From the NCBI GenBank assembly GCA_029432815.1, contig JAROBA010000025.1, positions 1 to 64,000 on the forward strand: DNA of 64,000 nucleotides, written 5' to 3'. The translations under genes and the position numbers were made by a program. Shown here piece by piece: positions 1 to 8,451 of the stretch; position 1 is the stretch's first letter; every line of letters begins with the position of its first letter. Under the pieces are notes generated by a model. That model was given only the letters and a program-made list of their open reading frames with translations. It was not told the DNA's origin and made no database searches. This DNA comes from Pontiellaceae bacterium B1224. GTDB taxonomy: Bacteria > Verrucomicrobiota > Kiritimatiellia > Kiritimatiellales > Pontiellaceae.

Positions 1-1054
1 CGTCGACCGATCGCCAGTTATGCCCGGCGTTTTTAATGATCATAATTTCAACCGGTGCATTTGCATTCTTCGCCTTTTCCTTCATGTAATAGGCGTGCTT
101 GACCGGAATCGTTGAGTCCTTGTCGCCCTGAATCATGAGTAGCGGCGGACTTTCTTTCGAGAGATAATTAACCGGGCTCATTTCGCGATACAGTCTCAGC
201 TTGTCTTCCGGCTTTGAATCCTTGCCAAGGATGCGTGGTCCGAACCGATCCCGAAAGTTTTCGCGGTCGTCATGATTAAACAGCTGCTCGTCTTCAAAAT
301 CGCACGGCCCGTACCACGAAACACCTGCCACGGTATTATAGGAATAGTTCGCCAACTCCGGATCGCCTTTCAGATTGTCCGGCGGAGACAACAACACCAT
401 CTGTGCAAGATGCCCCCCGGCGGAATCACCGAAGGTGTAAATGCGGTTCGGATCAATGCCCAACTCTTTCTTATACGCCGATACAAAGCGTAGCGCATCC
501 TTTGAATCGATCACACAATCCCGCATCGCCGTCTCACCACTTTTCGGCACAAGACGGTAGCCGGCCGACACCACACAAAAGCCCTGCTTCAAAAGCGCTT
601 TATGCACCACATTGAACGAGGCGTTTCCCGCCCCGTGCCGACTTCCGGCCGCCCATCCGCCACCGTGCGTATAAATGAGCACGGGCTTATGTTTACTTTT
701 ATCCTCATCTGGAAAATAAAAATCCAGATACACATCTTCAGAAGGAGTACGCTTGAAGCGGACATTGCGAAGTTGTTTCCCGGGGCTGTCCACATACTTA
801 ACAGAAAGCCCCTTCAGCTCCTCCCGGTCCAGTGCGTCATCGCCATTTTTATCGAGCTTCCCATTGCGCTTCCACTGCCTCTCATCTTCCGACTTCTCAA
901 AGGAGCCGTTTCCATTTGTATCGACTTTCGCGAGAAAACGATCGATGAAGGCCTCCAGATGATCCGCGTCCGATGACTCCAGCGGTTCAAGGGCACATGC
1001 GGACCCGCTTACCCATGCGAACGCAACGAATAGTACAAAACCTGATTTACCCAT
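1..1054 (-). CDS. Secreted alpha/beta-hydrolase (esterase-like) with EF-hand repeats, 3' end off window
   Basis: The frame is open from the ATG at 1054 to the left edge (about 351 residues seen), so the C-terminus is missing. A signal peptide (MGKSGFVLFVAFAWVSGSACA) comes first. Two EF-hand-like loops follow at about residues 44-80 (DTNGNGSFEKSE and DKNGDDALDREE). The hydrolase domain carries the oxyanion motif HGGGW, the nucleophile elbow GDSAGGH, a late Asp in QGDKDST and the His in NAGHNW, i.e. a complete Ser-Asp-His set. The layout matches BD-FAE/acetyl-xylan-esterase-type alpha/beta hydrolases that remove acyl groups from glycans outside the cytoplasm; the substrate is not known. It is the last visible gene of the operon starting at 5668 and begins two bases after the stop of the small ORF at 1056-1145, so coupled translation is likely. 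Confidence 0.88.
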   Translation of the reverse strand, partial: MGKSGFVLFVAFAWVSGSACALEPLESSDADHLEAFIDRFLAKVDTNGNGSFEKSEDERQWKRNGKLDKNGDDALDREELKGLSVKYVDSPGKQLRNVRFKRTPSEDVYLDFYFPDEDKSKHKPVLIYTHGGGWAAGSRHGAGNASFNVVHKALLKQGFCVVSAGYRLVPKSGETAMRDCVIDSKDALRFVSAYKKELGIDPNRIYTFGDSAGGHLAQMVLLSPPDNLKGDPELANYSYNTVAGVSWYGPCDFEDEQLFNHDDRENFRDRFGPRILGKDSKPEDKLRLYREMSPVNYLSKESPPLLMIQGDKDSTIPVKHAYYMKEKAKNANAPVEIMIIKNAGHNWRSVD

Positions 1055-1055
1055 C

Positions 1056-1145
1056 TCAACCATCCTTCACTGACTCTTCTTCAAAGCACGTTGAATACAT
1101 TCCGCAACTCAGAAAGATCAATATCAGTATCTGTAAACGTTTCAT
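1056..1145 (-). CDS. Possible 29-aa lipoprotein-like small protein
   Basis: A 29-codon ORF fits between the sulfatase stop and the esterase start. It has a purine-rich Shine-Dalgarno-like GGGGGA six to seven bases before its ATG. The peptide begins MKRLQILILIFLSCG, a short basic start, a hydrophobic run and an LSC box like a lipoprotein signal, followed by an acidic tail. Its TGA (1056-1058) is one base before the next ATG (1054). It may be a real small lipoprotein or only a leader that couples translation. No homolog is recognised. Confidence 0.4.
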   Translation of the reverse strand: MKRLQILILIFLSCGMYSTCFEEESVKDG

Positions 1146-1162
1146 TGCTTTCCCCCATCCGG

Positions 1163-2701
1163 TCATTCAAACGGAAGCATCCACTCCGGGTCTTCGAAAT
1201 TCGATTGTTTCGGCCCCGGCGTGCTGCGTCCGTTTTTAACCTGCGCTTCAAACAGTTTGCTTAACTCCCTGATGACTTCCGGATGCTGTTTCAGGAGATT
1301 ATTTTTCTCCTTAATATCATCCTTTAAGTTATAGAGCTCCTGCCTGAACATCTTTGTCTTGCGGTTATAGATAAAGATCAGCTTCCAGTCGCCGCGCCGA
1401 ATTGCATAGCCACCGTCAAAATCATGATGGATCACCGCCGGATGCGCGTTGCGTTCCTTGCCCTGATAGAGTGGCAGGATATTATGGCTATCCGGTCCCA
1501 TCTCATCCGTCAGTTTAACTCCGGCAATGGCTGCGGCCGTCGCCATGAAATCGTTCAGACAGATTGTTTCATCGCAGGTGCTTCCGGCAGGCGTCACGCC
1601 CGGCCATCGGACGATATAGGGCACGCGGTGCCCGCCTTCATAGAGACTGCGCTTTTGACCTCTAAACTGATGCGTCAAATCGGTTCCCAACTTCCGCAAT
1701 TCAGCCAGCTCTTTTCCGGTGCTTCCGTTATCGGTGGAAAAAATGACCAGTGTGTCATCCGCAATGCCCTGCTCTTCCAATGCCTGGAGAACCGCCCCGA
1801 CGGCGGCATCGGTCTGCATGATCCAGTCCGCATAAGGAATCAGCCCGCTTTTCCCTAGAAACTCATCGGAGGGCGCAATGGGCGTATGCGGCGAATTGAG
1901 CGAAAAATAGAGGAAGAAAGGCTTCTCACTTTTTGCCTTCTCCGCAATGTAGCGTCGGGCATCTTTGGTCAGTTCCGGCATCACGGCTTCGAGCGTCCAG
2001 CCCGGCACCATTGGGCCGGCAATCCCGAACATGGTTCCGGGTTTTGGAACCGATGGCAGTCCTTGCAGTTTATTATTCCGGTAAAAAACATAGGGCGGCA
2101 TGTTCGGAATCTCATCCCCGAAATAATAGTTAAACCCATGATCGGTCGGGCCGCCCTTGATGGGTTGCGTAAAATCCAGTTTCTTCCAATCATACTTCAG
2201 GTTGACCGCACTGAAGTCCCCGCAGTTCACAAAGAGATGCTGATCCAGATTCATTTCCTCCGCGATGGTCTGCCCATCCTTATTCGTAAAATCAATCCCG
2301 AGATGCCATTTGCCAACCATGCCGGTGTCATATCCCCCATCCCGCAAAACTTCAGCAACCGTCGTAATCTCCGGTTCAATCAGGGAGGGAAAGAACGCCC
2401 AGGTTACCCCGCTCTTCAGGCCGGAGCGCCAGCTGTAGCGCCCGGTCAGCAGTCCGTAGCGGGTAGGTGTGCAGACCGAGGTGTCCGAATGCGCATCCGT
2501 AAAATTCATCCCCTCGGAAACCAGTCGGTCCAGATTCGGCGTCGGAATTTGGTTTTTCGGGTTGTTGGCCGCCACGGAGCCGTAGCCCATATCGTCCGCC
2601 AGAATAAAAACAATATTCGGACGTTCCTGATTCCCTAAAGAAAGCTGAATCCCCGTTGCGAAGCAAAGAGCTGTGAATACTGCCATATTAAAATTCATCA
2701 T
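1163..2701 (-). CDS. Secreted type I sulfatase (CTPTR active site)
   Basis: About 512 residues with a signal peptide. The metal-binding opening RPNIVFILADDMGYG is present, and Cys77 lies in CTPTR followed by LLTGR, the site converted to formylglycine by a maturase. Later family motifs include GKWHLG, SPHTP and FSTDNGS. It should hydrolyse sulfate esters from a glycan in the periplasm or outside the cell. The ATG at 2701 was chosen over an upstream in-frame TTG because GGGAGA lies five bases before it. It sits 30 bp after the beta-helix/PDZ gene in the same operon and upstream of an esterase, which suggests stepwise removal of sulfate and acyl groups from one polymer. The target position cannot be told from sequence. 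Confidence 0.95.
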   Translation of the reverse strand: MMNFNMAVFTALCFATGIQLSLGNQERPNIVFILADDMGYGSVAANNPKNQIPTPNLDRLVSEGMNFTDAHSDTSVCTPTRYGLLTGRYSWRSGLKSGVTWAFFPSLIEPEITTVAEVLRDGGYDTGMVGKWHLGIDFTNKDGQTIAEEMNLDQHLFVNCGDFSAVNLKYDWKKLDFTQPIKGGPTDHGFNYYFGDEIPNMPPYVFYRNNKLQGLPSVPKPGTMFGIAGPMVPGWTLEAVMPELTKDARRYIAEKAKSEKPFFLYFSLNSPHTPIAPSDEFLGKSGLIPYADWIMQTDAAVGAVLQALEEQGIADDTLVIFSTDNGSTGKELAELRKLGTDLTHQFRGQKRSLYEGGHRVPYIVRWPGVTPAGSTCDETICLNDFMATAAAIAGVKLTDEMGPDSHNILPLYQGKERNAHPAVIHHDFDGGYAIRRGDWKLIFIYNRKTKMFRQELYNLKDDIKEKNNLLKQHPEVIRELSKLFEAQVKNGRSTPGPKQSNFEDPEWMLPFE

Positions 2702-2731
2702 CAATTTCTCCCATTAAAGACGGCATCCAAG

Positions 2732-5668
2732 TCATTGCCCACGTTCCACAGTAAACTCCTGAAATGCTGTATTCTCGCCACCGCCGCGCTCGTGTACCGG
2801 CGAAACGGCCCAGACGATCCATCGGAAGGTGCCCAGCTTTTGACCATCTACCGCACGCAGGGAAGCCGCAGTGAATTTGCCGGCAGTTTTGCCCGTATCG
2901 ATGGTACCCAACGGCGTGTAGTCATCCAGTTCCCAGCCCGGATCAACCACATCATTGCTGCCATACAACGTCAGCTTCTGGACCCCGCGACTTCCATTCT
3001 GATTATGTGTCCAGCTGGTAATGGCATGCACCGGCGTCGGCGCACCGAGATCTATTTTATACAGGCCGTTGTTAACCCCGTTTCCAAAGACAGCTCCAAA
3101 GTTTTCCGCCAGCTTTCCATCCACTAAGGTTTCCAACGGCTCATTATTGGTTTTCGGCTTTGCGGTTACAACAAACGAAGAAGCCCCCCTCAATGGCAGC
3201 TTGGAAAATCCTGACTCAGAATCCGCAGTATCCACCACAACGTAAGCATTTGGTTTAACCTGCACCTCTATAAGCTGCTGATTGCGGACGACCTTAAGTT
3301 TAACCGGCCCGCCCTCTTCCAGGGCTTGGAAAAGCTGATCTGTATTTTTCACCGATTTGCCATTCACACCCTGAATCAAGTCGCCGCTTTTCAGCCCGGC
3401 TTTCGATGCGACGGAATGCTGGGGCACTTTTTCAAGGACCACGCCGCCTTCGTCTTTCGACACACCAAACGCGGAAAACTCTTCGCCTTCCAGGTCCTTC
3501 AGCACGGCTCCGAACAATACGTTCTTAAACGGAGTTTCCTTAGCTTCCATTTTGCCTTTTGCCGGTTTCTTCGCTGGGCTGGCCAGCTCCGGAATAACCG
3601 GCGTTTCAGCAAGGGCCTTCAACGAAGGTTTCTTTACACCGAATTGATCCATCGGGAAATTTACGAATCCGAGCTTTAACGCCGGAGAATCGTCCCTCAC
3701 CCGAAAATCACCATGTACGGGATCGATAAATTCCGGATTCCCAAAAATTGAGTTTTTATCCCAGCCCTGTTTTGCAGCCGCTTTGATCGCCTGGTCATTG
3801 GGCATATTATAGAAATTACGATCCACCATTGTTTCATCGGTGTATGGCTCATTCATGCGAGCGGGCCGATGCCGTTCACTGAAGATGTTGGAGTAGACCT
3901 GGTCCTTACTTTTTTTAAACCAAACGTGTGGATGAAATCCTCCAAATGGGATCACATTATTCCACGCATGGCGACGATACCCCTCACGCAGCTTCAGCCC
4001 TTTACCCAGCATCAGGTTGTTGTAGATGTCATAGTTAGACGAACCATCATCCAGATCGATATCCCAGCCGTGATCGCACCGCCAGCGGCTGTCGCGAATC
4101 ACGGTAGTTTTCCAGGCATCTAGAAACGGCAGGTCAGGATCGGCATCCACTGCAGCCTGCGAAGCGGTCAAATGGTCGGAACGCCAGTACCGGTCGCGCC
4201 CCCAGGAGTTGAATGAACCGTGGTCGTGCGTTTCAAGCACCGTATCGAACACATCGCAACGCTCAATCAGATGCCCGCCGAACGCACCGTCGCCAATGTT
4301 GATGCCGGCTCGGGCGCAATCATAAATGGAACAGTCACGCACCGTAATTTCCGAAGCCATTTCAATCTGTACGCCGGCCGGCTGACGTTCAACACGGCCG
4401 ATCCCGTGAATCAAACAATCCTCAACAGTTCCAAGGCTTGGAAAATTCTGGGTCTTCGGCCCGGGTGTACGGTCGATCTTCGACAGGTCGTTTTTCTCGC
4501 CGTATTCAAACAGCGGATCATAGAGAGCATTCGGATCGCCCACAAAGCAGACGCCGCTCGCGCCCGTGTCATGAATATGACAGCCCTTCACCAGCGTACC
4601 CCGGTTATAATTATTCACAAAAACAGCATTGCCGCCGACCTGATCAAACTCGCAATCGAGAATGCTCACATCCTCGGTACCGGTCAGCATGAAGGCCCCA
4701 CCGCGGTAGATCGCCCAGTCAGAACGGACCATCTGCTCTTTTGTATCCATAAAGGTGCGTGCGGCATGGCGAACCGTGAACCCCTGAAGGGTGATGTGTT
4801 GAACCGGCGTGACTTCCGAACCCTGGAACTCGATCAGGTGGCGCAGACGCACCACTTCCACGGTGGCGTTTTTCAGGTCTGTTCCAGACATTGGAAAATA
4901 GTAAAGCGTCGAGGTTTTTGCATTGTGATACCACTCGCCCGGGGCATCGAGCTCCTCGAAAATATTTTCCACCATGCGGTGATCTTTGTGCATCCCCATC
5001 TTGCGGTTATTCTGCCAACCGCCTTCATAGGTCACTTCGCCGGAAGCATCCTTTCCGGTAATCAGATAATGGTAGCCGCCCCACCCGGAACGATGCATTG
5101 CGTGAATATAGCCCCCCGTCGGATCCGCCCAATCGGCCGCACGTTCCTTTGCAAAAGCATCCGCCGCATAGCCCTGATACGGCTCGGCCTTTTTTGCGGG
5201 ATCATAATTGGGGTAGCGCGCCATGCGCTGGTTTTTCCCGTTTATAAACAGCTGATCAATCACCAGTCCCGCCGGCGTTTTGGCCATAAAGATTCCATCT
5301 CTATAGGGCTTCCATTGCAGATCGAGTTTAGAGCCACCACTTAAAACCGCCCCGCCTTCGGTTTCGGCTTTGTAAATAATCGGGGATTTTTCGGTCCCGG
5401 AATCTTCCGGGGAGAACACCACCGTGTCGGGCAGATAATAGATGCCATCTGAAAAGTGAACGGTGATCGGTGTTTTTCCTGCATGAGGCTGTACTTTTTC
5501 CACCGCCCGGCTCATCGAGGCAATCGGCTTTTCCTGTGTCCCTGGATTTTTATCGTTGCCGCTCGGGCTGACATACAGATCCGCTGCCAGTGCAGCCGAA
5601 CAAAATGCCAGACTTCCAATCATTGGAACTGCGCGCGTGATCAGCGAATTGATTCGGGCTTTTTTCAT
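2732..5668 (-). CDS. Secreted right-handed beta-helix protein with PDZ and C-terminal F5/8-like domains
   Basis: About 978 residues from the ATG at 5668, preceded by GGAGA; an upstream in-frame Met at 5746 lacks this and would bury the signal peptide (MKKARINSLITRAVPMIG..AALA). The mature N-terminus LYVSPSGNDKNPGTQEKP is typical of parallel beta-helix glycan-active proteins (GH110-like and polysaccharide-lyase-like). Helical rungs run to about residue 690. A PDZ domain follows at about 735-815 (VSKDEGGVVLEKVPQHSVA and GDLIQGVNGKSV), then a discoidin-like beta-sandwich to the end. PDZ on a beta-helix is unusual. It is the first gene of the operon reaching the left edge, with a weak operator-like site 81 bp upstream. 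The catalytic activity is unassigned; two exact and one near copy of the window-wide palindrome also lie inside it. Confidence 0.88.
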   Translation of the reverse strand: MKKARINSLITRAVPMIGSLAFCSAALAADLYVSPSGNDKNPGTQEKPIASMSRAVEKVQPHAGKTPITVHFSDGIYYLPDTVVFSPEDSGTEKSPIIYKAETEGGAVLSGGSKLDLQWKPYRDGIFMAKTPAGLVIDQLFINGKNQRMARYPNYDPAKKAEPYQGYAADAFAKERAADWADPTGGYIHAMHRSGWGGYHYLITGKDASGEVTYEGGWQNNRKMGMHKDHRMVENIFEELDAPGEWYHNAKTSTLYYFPMSGTDLKNATVEVVRLRHLIEFQGSEVTPVQHITLQGFTVRHAARTFMDTKEQMVRSDWAIYRGGAFMLTGTEDVSILDCEFDQVGGNAVFVNNYNRGTLVKGCHIHDTGASGVCFVGDPNALYDPLFEYGEKNDLSKIDRTPGPKTQNFPSLGTVEDCLIHGIGRVERQPAGVQIEMASEITVRDCSIYDCARAGINIGDGAFGGHLIERCDVFDTVLETHDHGSFNSWGRDRYWRSDHLTASQAAVDADPDLPFLDAWKTTVIRDSRWRCDHGWDIDLDDGSSNYDIYNNLMLGKGLKLREGYRRHAWNNVIPFGGFHPHVWFKKSKDQVYSNIFSERHRPARMNEPYTDETMVDRNFYNMPNDQAIKAAAKQGWDKNSIFGNPEFIDPVHGDFRVRDDSPALKLGFVNFPMDQFGVKKPSLKALAETPVIPELASPAKKPAKGKMEAKETPFKNVLFGAVLKDLEGEEFSAFGVSKDEGGVVLEKVPQHSVASKAGLKSGDLIQGVNGKSVKNTDQLFQALEEGGPVKLKVVRNQQLIEVQVKPNAYVVVDTADSESGFSKLPLRGASSFVVTAKPKTNNEPLETLVDGKLAENFGAVFGNGVNNGLYKIDLGAPTPVHAITSWTHNQNGSRGVQKLTLYGSNDVVDPGWELDDYTPLGTIDTGKTAGKFTAASLRAVDGQKLGTFRWIVWAVSPVHERGGGENTAFQEFTVERGQ
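3317..3331. repeat. Iterated palindrome copy 1 (centre GGGCT)
   Basis: Exact TTCCA-N5-TGGAA inside the PDZ part of the beta-helix gene; read there as Phe-Gln-Ala-Leu-Glu. Confidence 0.85.
4429..4443. repeat. Iterated palindrome copy 2 (centre AGGCT)
   Basis: Exact TTCCA-N5-TGGAA in the beta-helix gene; read as Pro-Ser-Leu-Gly, a different frame from copy 1. Confidence 0.85.
4882..4896. repeat. Iterated palindrome copy 3 (centre GACAT)
   Basis: Exact copy in the beta-helix gene; read as Pro-Met-Ser-Gly. Confidence 0.85.
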
Positions 5669-5748
5669 AACGTCTCCAACCTCTGCAATTTTTCTATACC
5701 TATTTCTTAGTAAACTGATCCATTGAACCAGATAGCAGGCATCCAACC

Positions 5749-5766
5749 ATCCTCATTTTACACGAC
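5749..5766. promoter_or_regulatory. Weak operator-like site A
   Basis: ATCC-N10-CGAC with centre TCATTTTACA, closest to the site at 34018. It lies 81 bp before the start of the beta-helix/PDZ gene. It matches seven of eight arm bases of the shared motif and is the weakest member. Confidence 0.4.
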
Positions 5767-5804
5767 ACCCTAAGCATTTTTTCATGGAGAGAACAGGAGG
5801 TCAG

Positions 5805-5845
5805 AAAAATGGCTGGCCTGCGGCGGCTCTAACTTTAAAGGCCAG
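5805..5845 (-). terminator. Rho-independent terminator after the GH43/GH117-like gene
   Basis: On the minus strand CTGGCCT pairs with AGGCCAG (arms 5839-5845 and 5813-5819) and is followed by CCATTTTT. It lies directly after the stop at 5853 and before the next operon start at 5668, so it should close the 14044-5853 operon. Confidence 0.65.
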
Positions 5846-5852
5846 AGTTTCT

Positions 5853-6896
5853 CTATTTTCCCTTCCAGTCCACAATCCTGACAAAATATCCGGCCGACGG
5901 TTTGTCATCGTGGCAGGCGAGGAAGAGGTATTCCGGCTTTCCGTCCTTCCATAGAATACTGGGACGTTCGCTACGCGCTAATTCATCCCCGAAATACATT
6001 TCATTTGTCAGGTATCCTACCTCCGGTTCCCCCCAGTCAATCCCGTCCAGAGAGGTGTAAATGAGCCCTGGGCGGACTCCGCCGTTTTTGCGTTTTTTCA
6101 CTGGAATCGGATTGCCCTCCAACAGGTTCTTCACCCCCTGACGATCCTCAACAATCATGTAGTACATGTCGTTGTAATAGAAAGCGTAGGGATCCTCGAT
6201 ATCGACTTTTTGATCCGCATAGCTGATGACCGGATTGTGTTCATAGTTTACATACGGCCCTTCGATGTGATCGCTTTCGGCCATCGAAATTTCGCGGACA
6301 CTGGCTCGGCCGGTATATTGATCGGTCATCGATTTGTAATAGATTCTGAACTTGCCTTCCGGCGTCACAACAAAGGTCGGATTCGAGGCATGGACCATGT
6401 TAAACCCACCCATTTTTCCAGAGGCTGGAATGATTGGATTGAGCGAGCTTTCCGTCCAAGGCCCATACGGCGATTTGGCCGTGGCAATTCCGACTTCCTG
6501 CTTTGAGCCGTTTTCATCCTTGTAACGATTCAGCAGAAAAACCAGTACATAGGTATCGCCCACTTTGGAAACCTGCGGATTATGATAGGCCGCTTCATCG
6601 CTGACAAAAAGGTCGCCTTCCAGCGTATACGGTCCATCGACCGAATCGGCCGTCCAGTGAACTATCTTACTGTTTTCCGACCAGACACCGTCGTTGGGGA
6701 TGACGGAGTTAAAAACGTGGAGTTTACCTTCATCATCGTAGATCGGCGCCATGCCCCACGTCCAATGGTCCTCTCCGGCGGGAAGAATATAGTTGCCCGG
6801 CACCTGCGCCTCGCAAAAAGTCGACACCTCTATCCCCATAGTCTGACCGCACCCGATGGCAGTCAAAACCAAACCCAACTTCCATTTATTCATCAT
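5853..6896 (-). CDS. Secreted GH43/GH117-like five-bladed beta-propeller glycosidase
   Basis: 347 residues with an N-terminal signal (MMNKWKLGLVLTAIGCGQTMG). Repeated blade motifs are visible: HWTWGMAPIYDDEGKLHVF, YHNPQVSKVGDTYVL, NPTFVVTPEGKFRIYYKS and DIEDPYAFYYNDMYYMIVED. Such propellers use acidic residues in the central channel; the Asp/Glu in the IEDPY and early DHWTW blades are candidates, but the catalytic set was not verified. Length and pattern fit GH43 or GH117 enzymes that release terminal sugars. It is last in the operon after a GH29 fucosidase, consistent with trimming the same glycan. The exact CAZy family is uncertain. Confidence 0.75.
   Translation of the reverse strand: MMNKWKLGLVLTAIGCGQTMGIEVSTFCEAQVPGNYILPAGEDHWTWGMAPIYDDEGKLHVFNSVIPNDGVWSENSKIVHWTADSVDGPYTLEGDLFVSDEAAYHNPQVSKVGDTYVLVFLLNRYKDENGSKQEVGIATAKSPYGPWTESSLNPIIPASGKMGGFNMVHASNPTFVVTPEGKFRIYYKSMTDQYTGRASVREISMAESDHIEGPYVNYEHNPVISYADQKVDIEDPYAFYYNDMYYMIVEDRQGVKNLLEGNPIPVKKRKNGGVRPGLIYTSLDGIDWGEPEVGYLTNEMYFGDELARSERPSILWKDGKPEYLFLACHDDKPSAGYFVRIVDWKGK
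6416..6430. repeat. Iterated palindrome copy 4 (centre GAGGC)
   Basis: Exact copy in the propeller gene; read as Pro-Ala-Ser-Gly-Lys. Confidence 0.85.
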
Positions 6897-6924
6897 AATC
6901 CGCTTCTCTAAATTCTGTTTTATT

Positions 6925-8451
6925 CTACTTCTTCAGCTCAATACGGAAACCGCTGACGTATTGGCTGGGCAGTTTCTTCGGCCGTTTGATTTCAAGGGCG
7001 CCCGACGTCTGCTTCCATTTAATTTTTTCATTGCTTCCCATGAGCTCAATGGCTGCAATTTCCTGCTCCAACAATCCGCCTTTCGCCAATGTTTTGATTT
7101 CGACATCATCGGTCGGCGGGGCCAGCACAAATGCATAGAGGTTCCCGTTGTTCGTCGTAAAACGGATGTCCTGCTGACAAAATGCTTTGTGGTTTTCGCC
7201 CTGACGTCCGCCTTTCATTTTCAGCGGACCTTCACCATAGATTTTCCAAGGTCTGGAACCGTAGATGCCTTCGGCGTTTATTTTTAATACTTCACCGAAA
7301 GCCGTCAGATAGGCCGCCTGATTTTCCGGCAGCGTGCCATCGCCGCGCAGCGCGACATTCATCATCACCACACCGTTTTTACTGATCGCATCAATTCCGT
7401 TTCCGATCATTACCGGGATGCTCATCCGGTTTGACGCGCCCTTCCGGTAGAACCAGCCACCGGAAACATCCGTCGCCCACATCCAGGGCTCGGGCTGAAT
7501 GTCCGCCGAACTTCCCCGCTCCAGATTATACGTGAAGGCCTTCTTGTCCAGTTTCCCATTCTTACACGAAAAGACCGTGGTCTGTTGGCCCCCGTTCTCT
7601 TTAAGGTCGCGGTTGATGTAGTCGGAGAACAGTTTAACGCCCAGGTTTTTTCCCCGTTTTTCATCCGGATACGGGCAATCGTTGTTGAACATATCGGGAT
7701 CGTATTTTTCGATAATTTCCCAACAGCGGTCAAACCAGTGCTCGTTCCAGCTGTCCTGAGCGGCGTACCCCGAAGGGTCGAAATCCATATTGATCAGCTT
7801 TCCCTCCAACGTGCCGGCTTCGTAATACTGACGCCCCGTTTTGAAGAAACGCGGCGACCAATACAGATGCGTTGAAACGCCGAACTTCATATCATGCTTA
7901 TAGGCCGCTTCTTTCCACTCCTTCAAGGTGTCGCGCTTCGGTCCCATATCGACGGAGTTCCAGGGATGGGAAGAGTCGTACATATCAAAGTTATCGTGAT
8001 GACACGCCACCGGCATAATAAAGTTGGCCCCGTTCGCCTTGAAAAATTTAACCAACGCCTCGGGATCCCAATTCTCCCCCTTGAACAGAGGGACGAGATC
8101 TTCGTATCCGAATTCCGATGGATGCCCGTACCGCTGTGTGTGGAATGCCGTAAGTTCTTCGGTCATTTTCAGCTGTCCGCCGGTCTCCCCGTCATTCGGC
8201 CCATACATGCGTCGGCCATAGTGTGAGCCGTCATTGGGCCGGTTTTCATCGGTCGCCGACGGAACCCCCCAATGCGCCCACACCCCGATTTTTCCATCCA
8301 GAAACCATTCCGGCACCTGATAGTTCTCGGCCATCGACTCCCAACTTGGTTCGACGAGGCTCACCACAGGCGCTTCAATCTGCGCTTCGCTGTTTAGGCC
8401 TGTGAAACTAAGCAACAGACCTACTGCACGGCCAATTTTAAAATTTTTCAT
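6925..8451 (-). CDS. Secreted GH29 alpha-L-fucosidase
   Basis: About 508 residues. The N-terminal signal MKNFKIGRAVGLLLSFTGLNSEA is followed by the GH29 opening WFLDGKIGVWAHWGVPS and the substrate-pocket motif PVACHHDNFDMY. The segment DPDMFNNDCPYP aligns with the nucleophile strand of GH29 (the Asp in NND), as in Thermotoga-type enzymes. The acid/base residue is not obvious; a Glu in YNLERG is a candidate. The start at 8451 was chosen because its ATG overlaps the stop of the upstream gene (ATGA), implying coupled translation; a Met four codons upstream lies inside that gene. The tight pairing with the preceding hydrolase is striking because the same two modules are fused at 27191-29764. Confidence 0.9.
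   Translation of the reverse strand: MKNFKIGRAVGLLLSFTGLNSEAQIEAPVVSLVEPSWESMAENYQVPEWFLDGKIGVWAHWGVPSATDENRPNDGSHYGRRMYGPNDGETGGQLKMTEELTAFHTQRYGHPSEFGYEDLVPLFKGENWDPEALVKFFKANGANFIMPVACHHDNFDMYDSSHPWNSVDMGPKRDTLKEWKEAAYKHDMKFGVSTHLYWSPRFFKTGRQYYEAGTLEGKLINMDFDPSGYAAQDSWNEHWFDRCWEIIEKYDPDMFNNDCPYPDEKRGKNLGVKLFSDYINRDLKENGGQQTTVFSCKNGKLDKKAFTYNLERGSSADIQPEPWMWATDVSGGWFYRKGASNRMSIPVMIGNGIDAISKNGVVMMNVALRGDGTLPENQAAYLTAFGEVLKINAEGIYGSRPWKIYGEGPLKMKGGRQGENHKAFCQQDIRFTTNNGNLYAFVLAPPTDDVEIKTLAKGGLLEQEIAAIELMGSNEKIKWKQTSGALEIKRPKKLPSQYVSGFRIELKK
7244..7258. repeat. Iterated palindrome copy 5 (centre AGGTC)
   Basis: Exact copy in the GH29 gene; read as Ser-Arg-Pro-Trp-Lys, the third possible frame. 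Confidence 0.85.

Noticed and set aside
4220-5344. 374-codon open frame on the plus strand
   Set aside because: It lies antisense to the beta-helix/PDZ gene, has no signal peptide or family motif, and its composition is that of a reverse-complement shadow.
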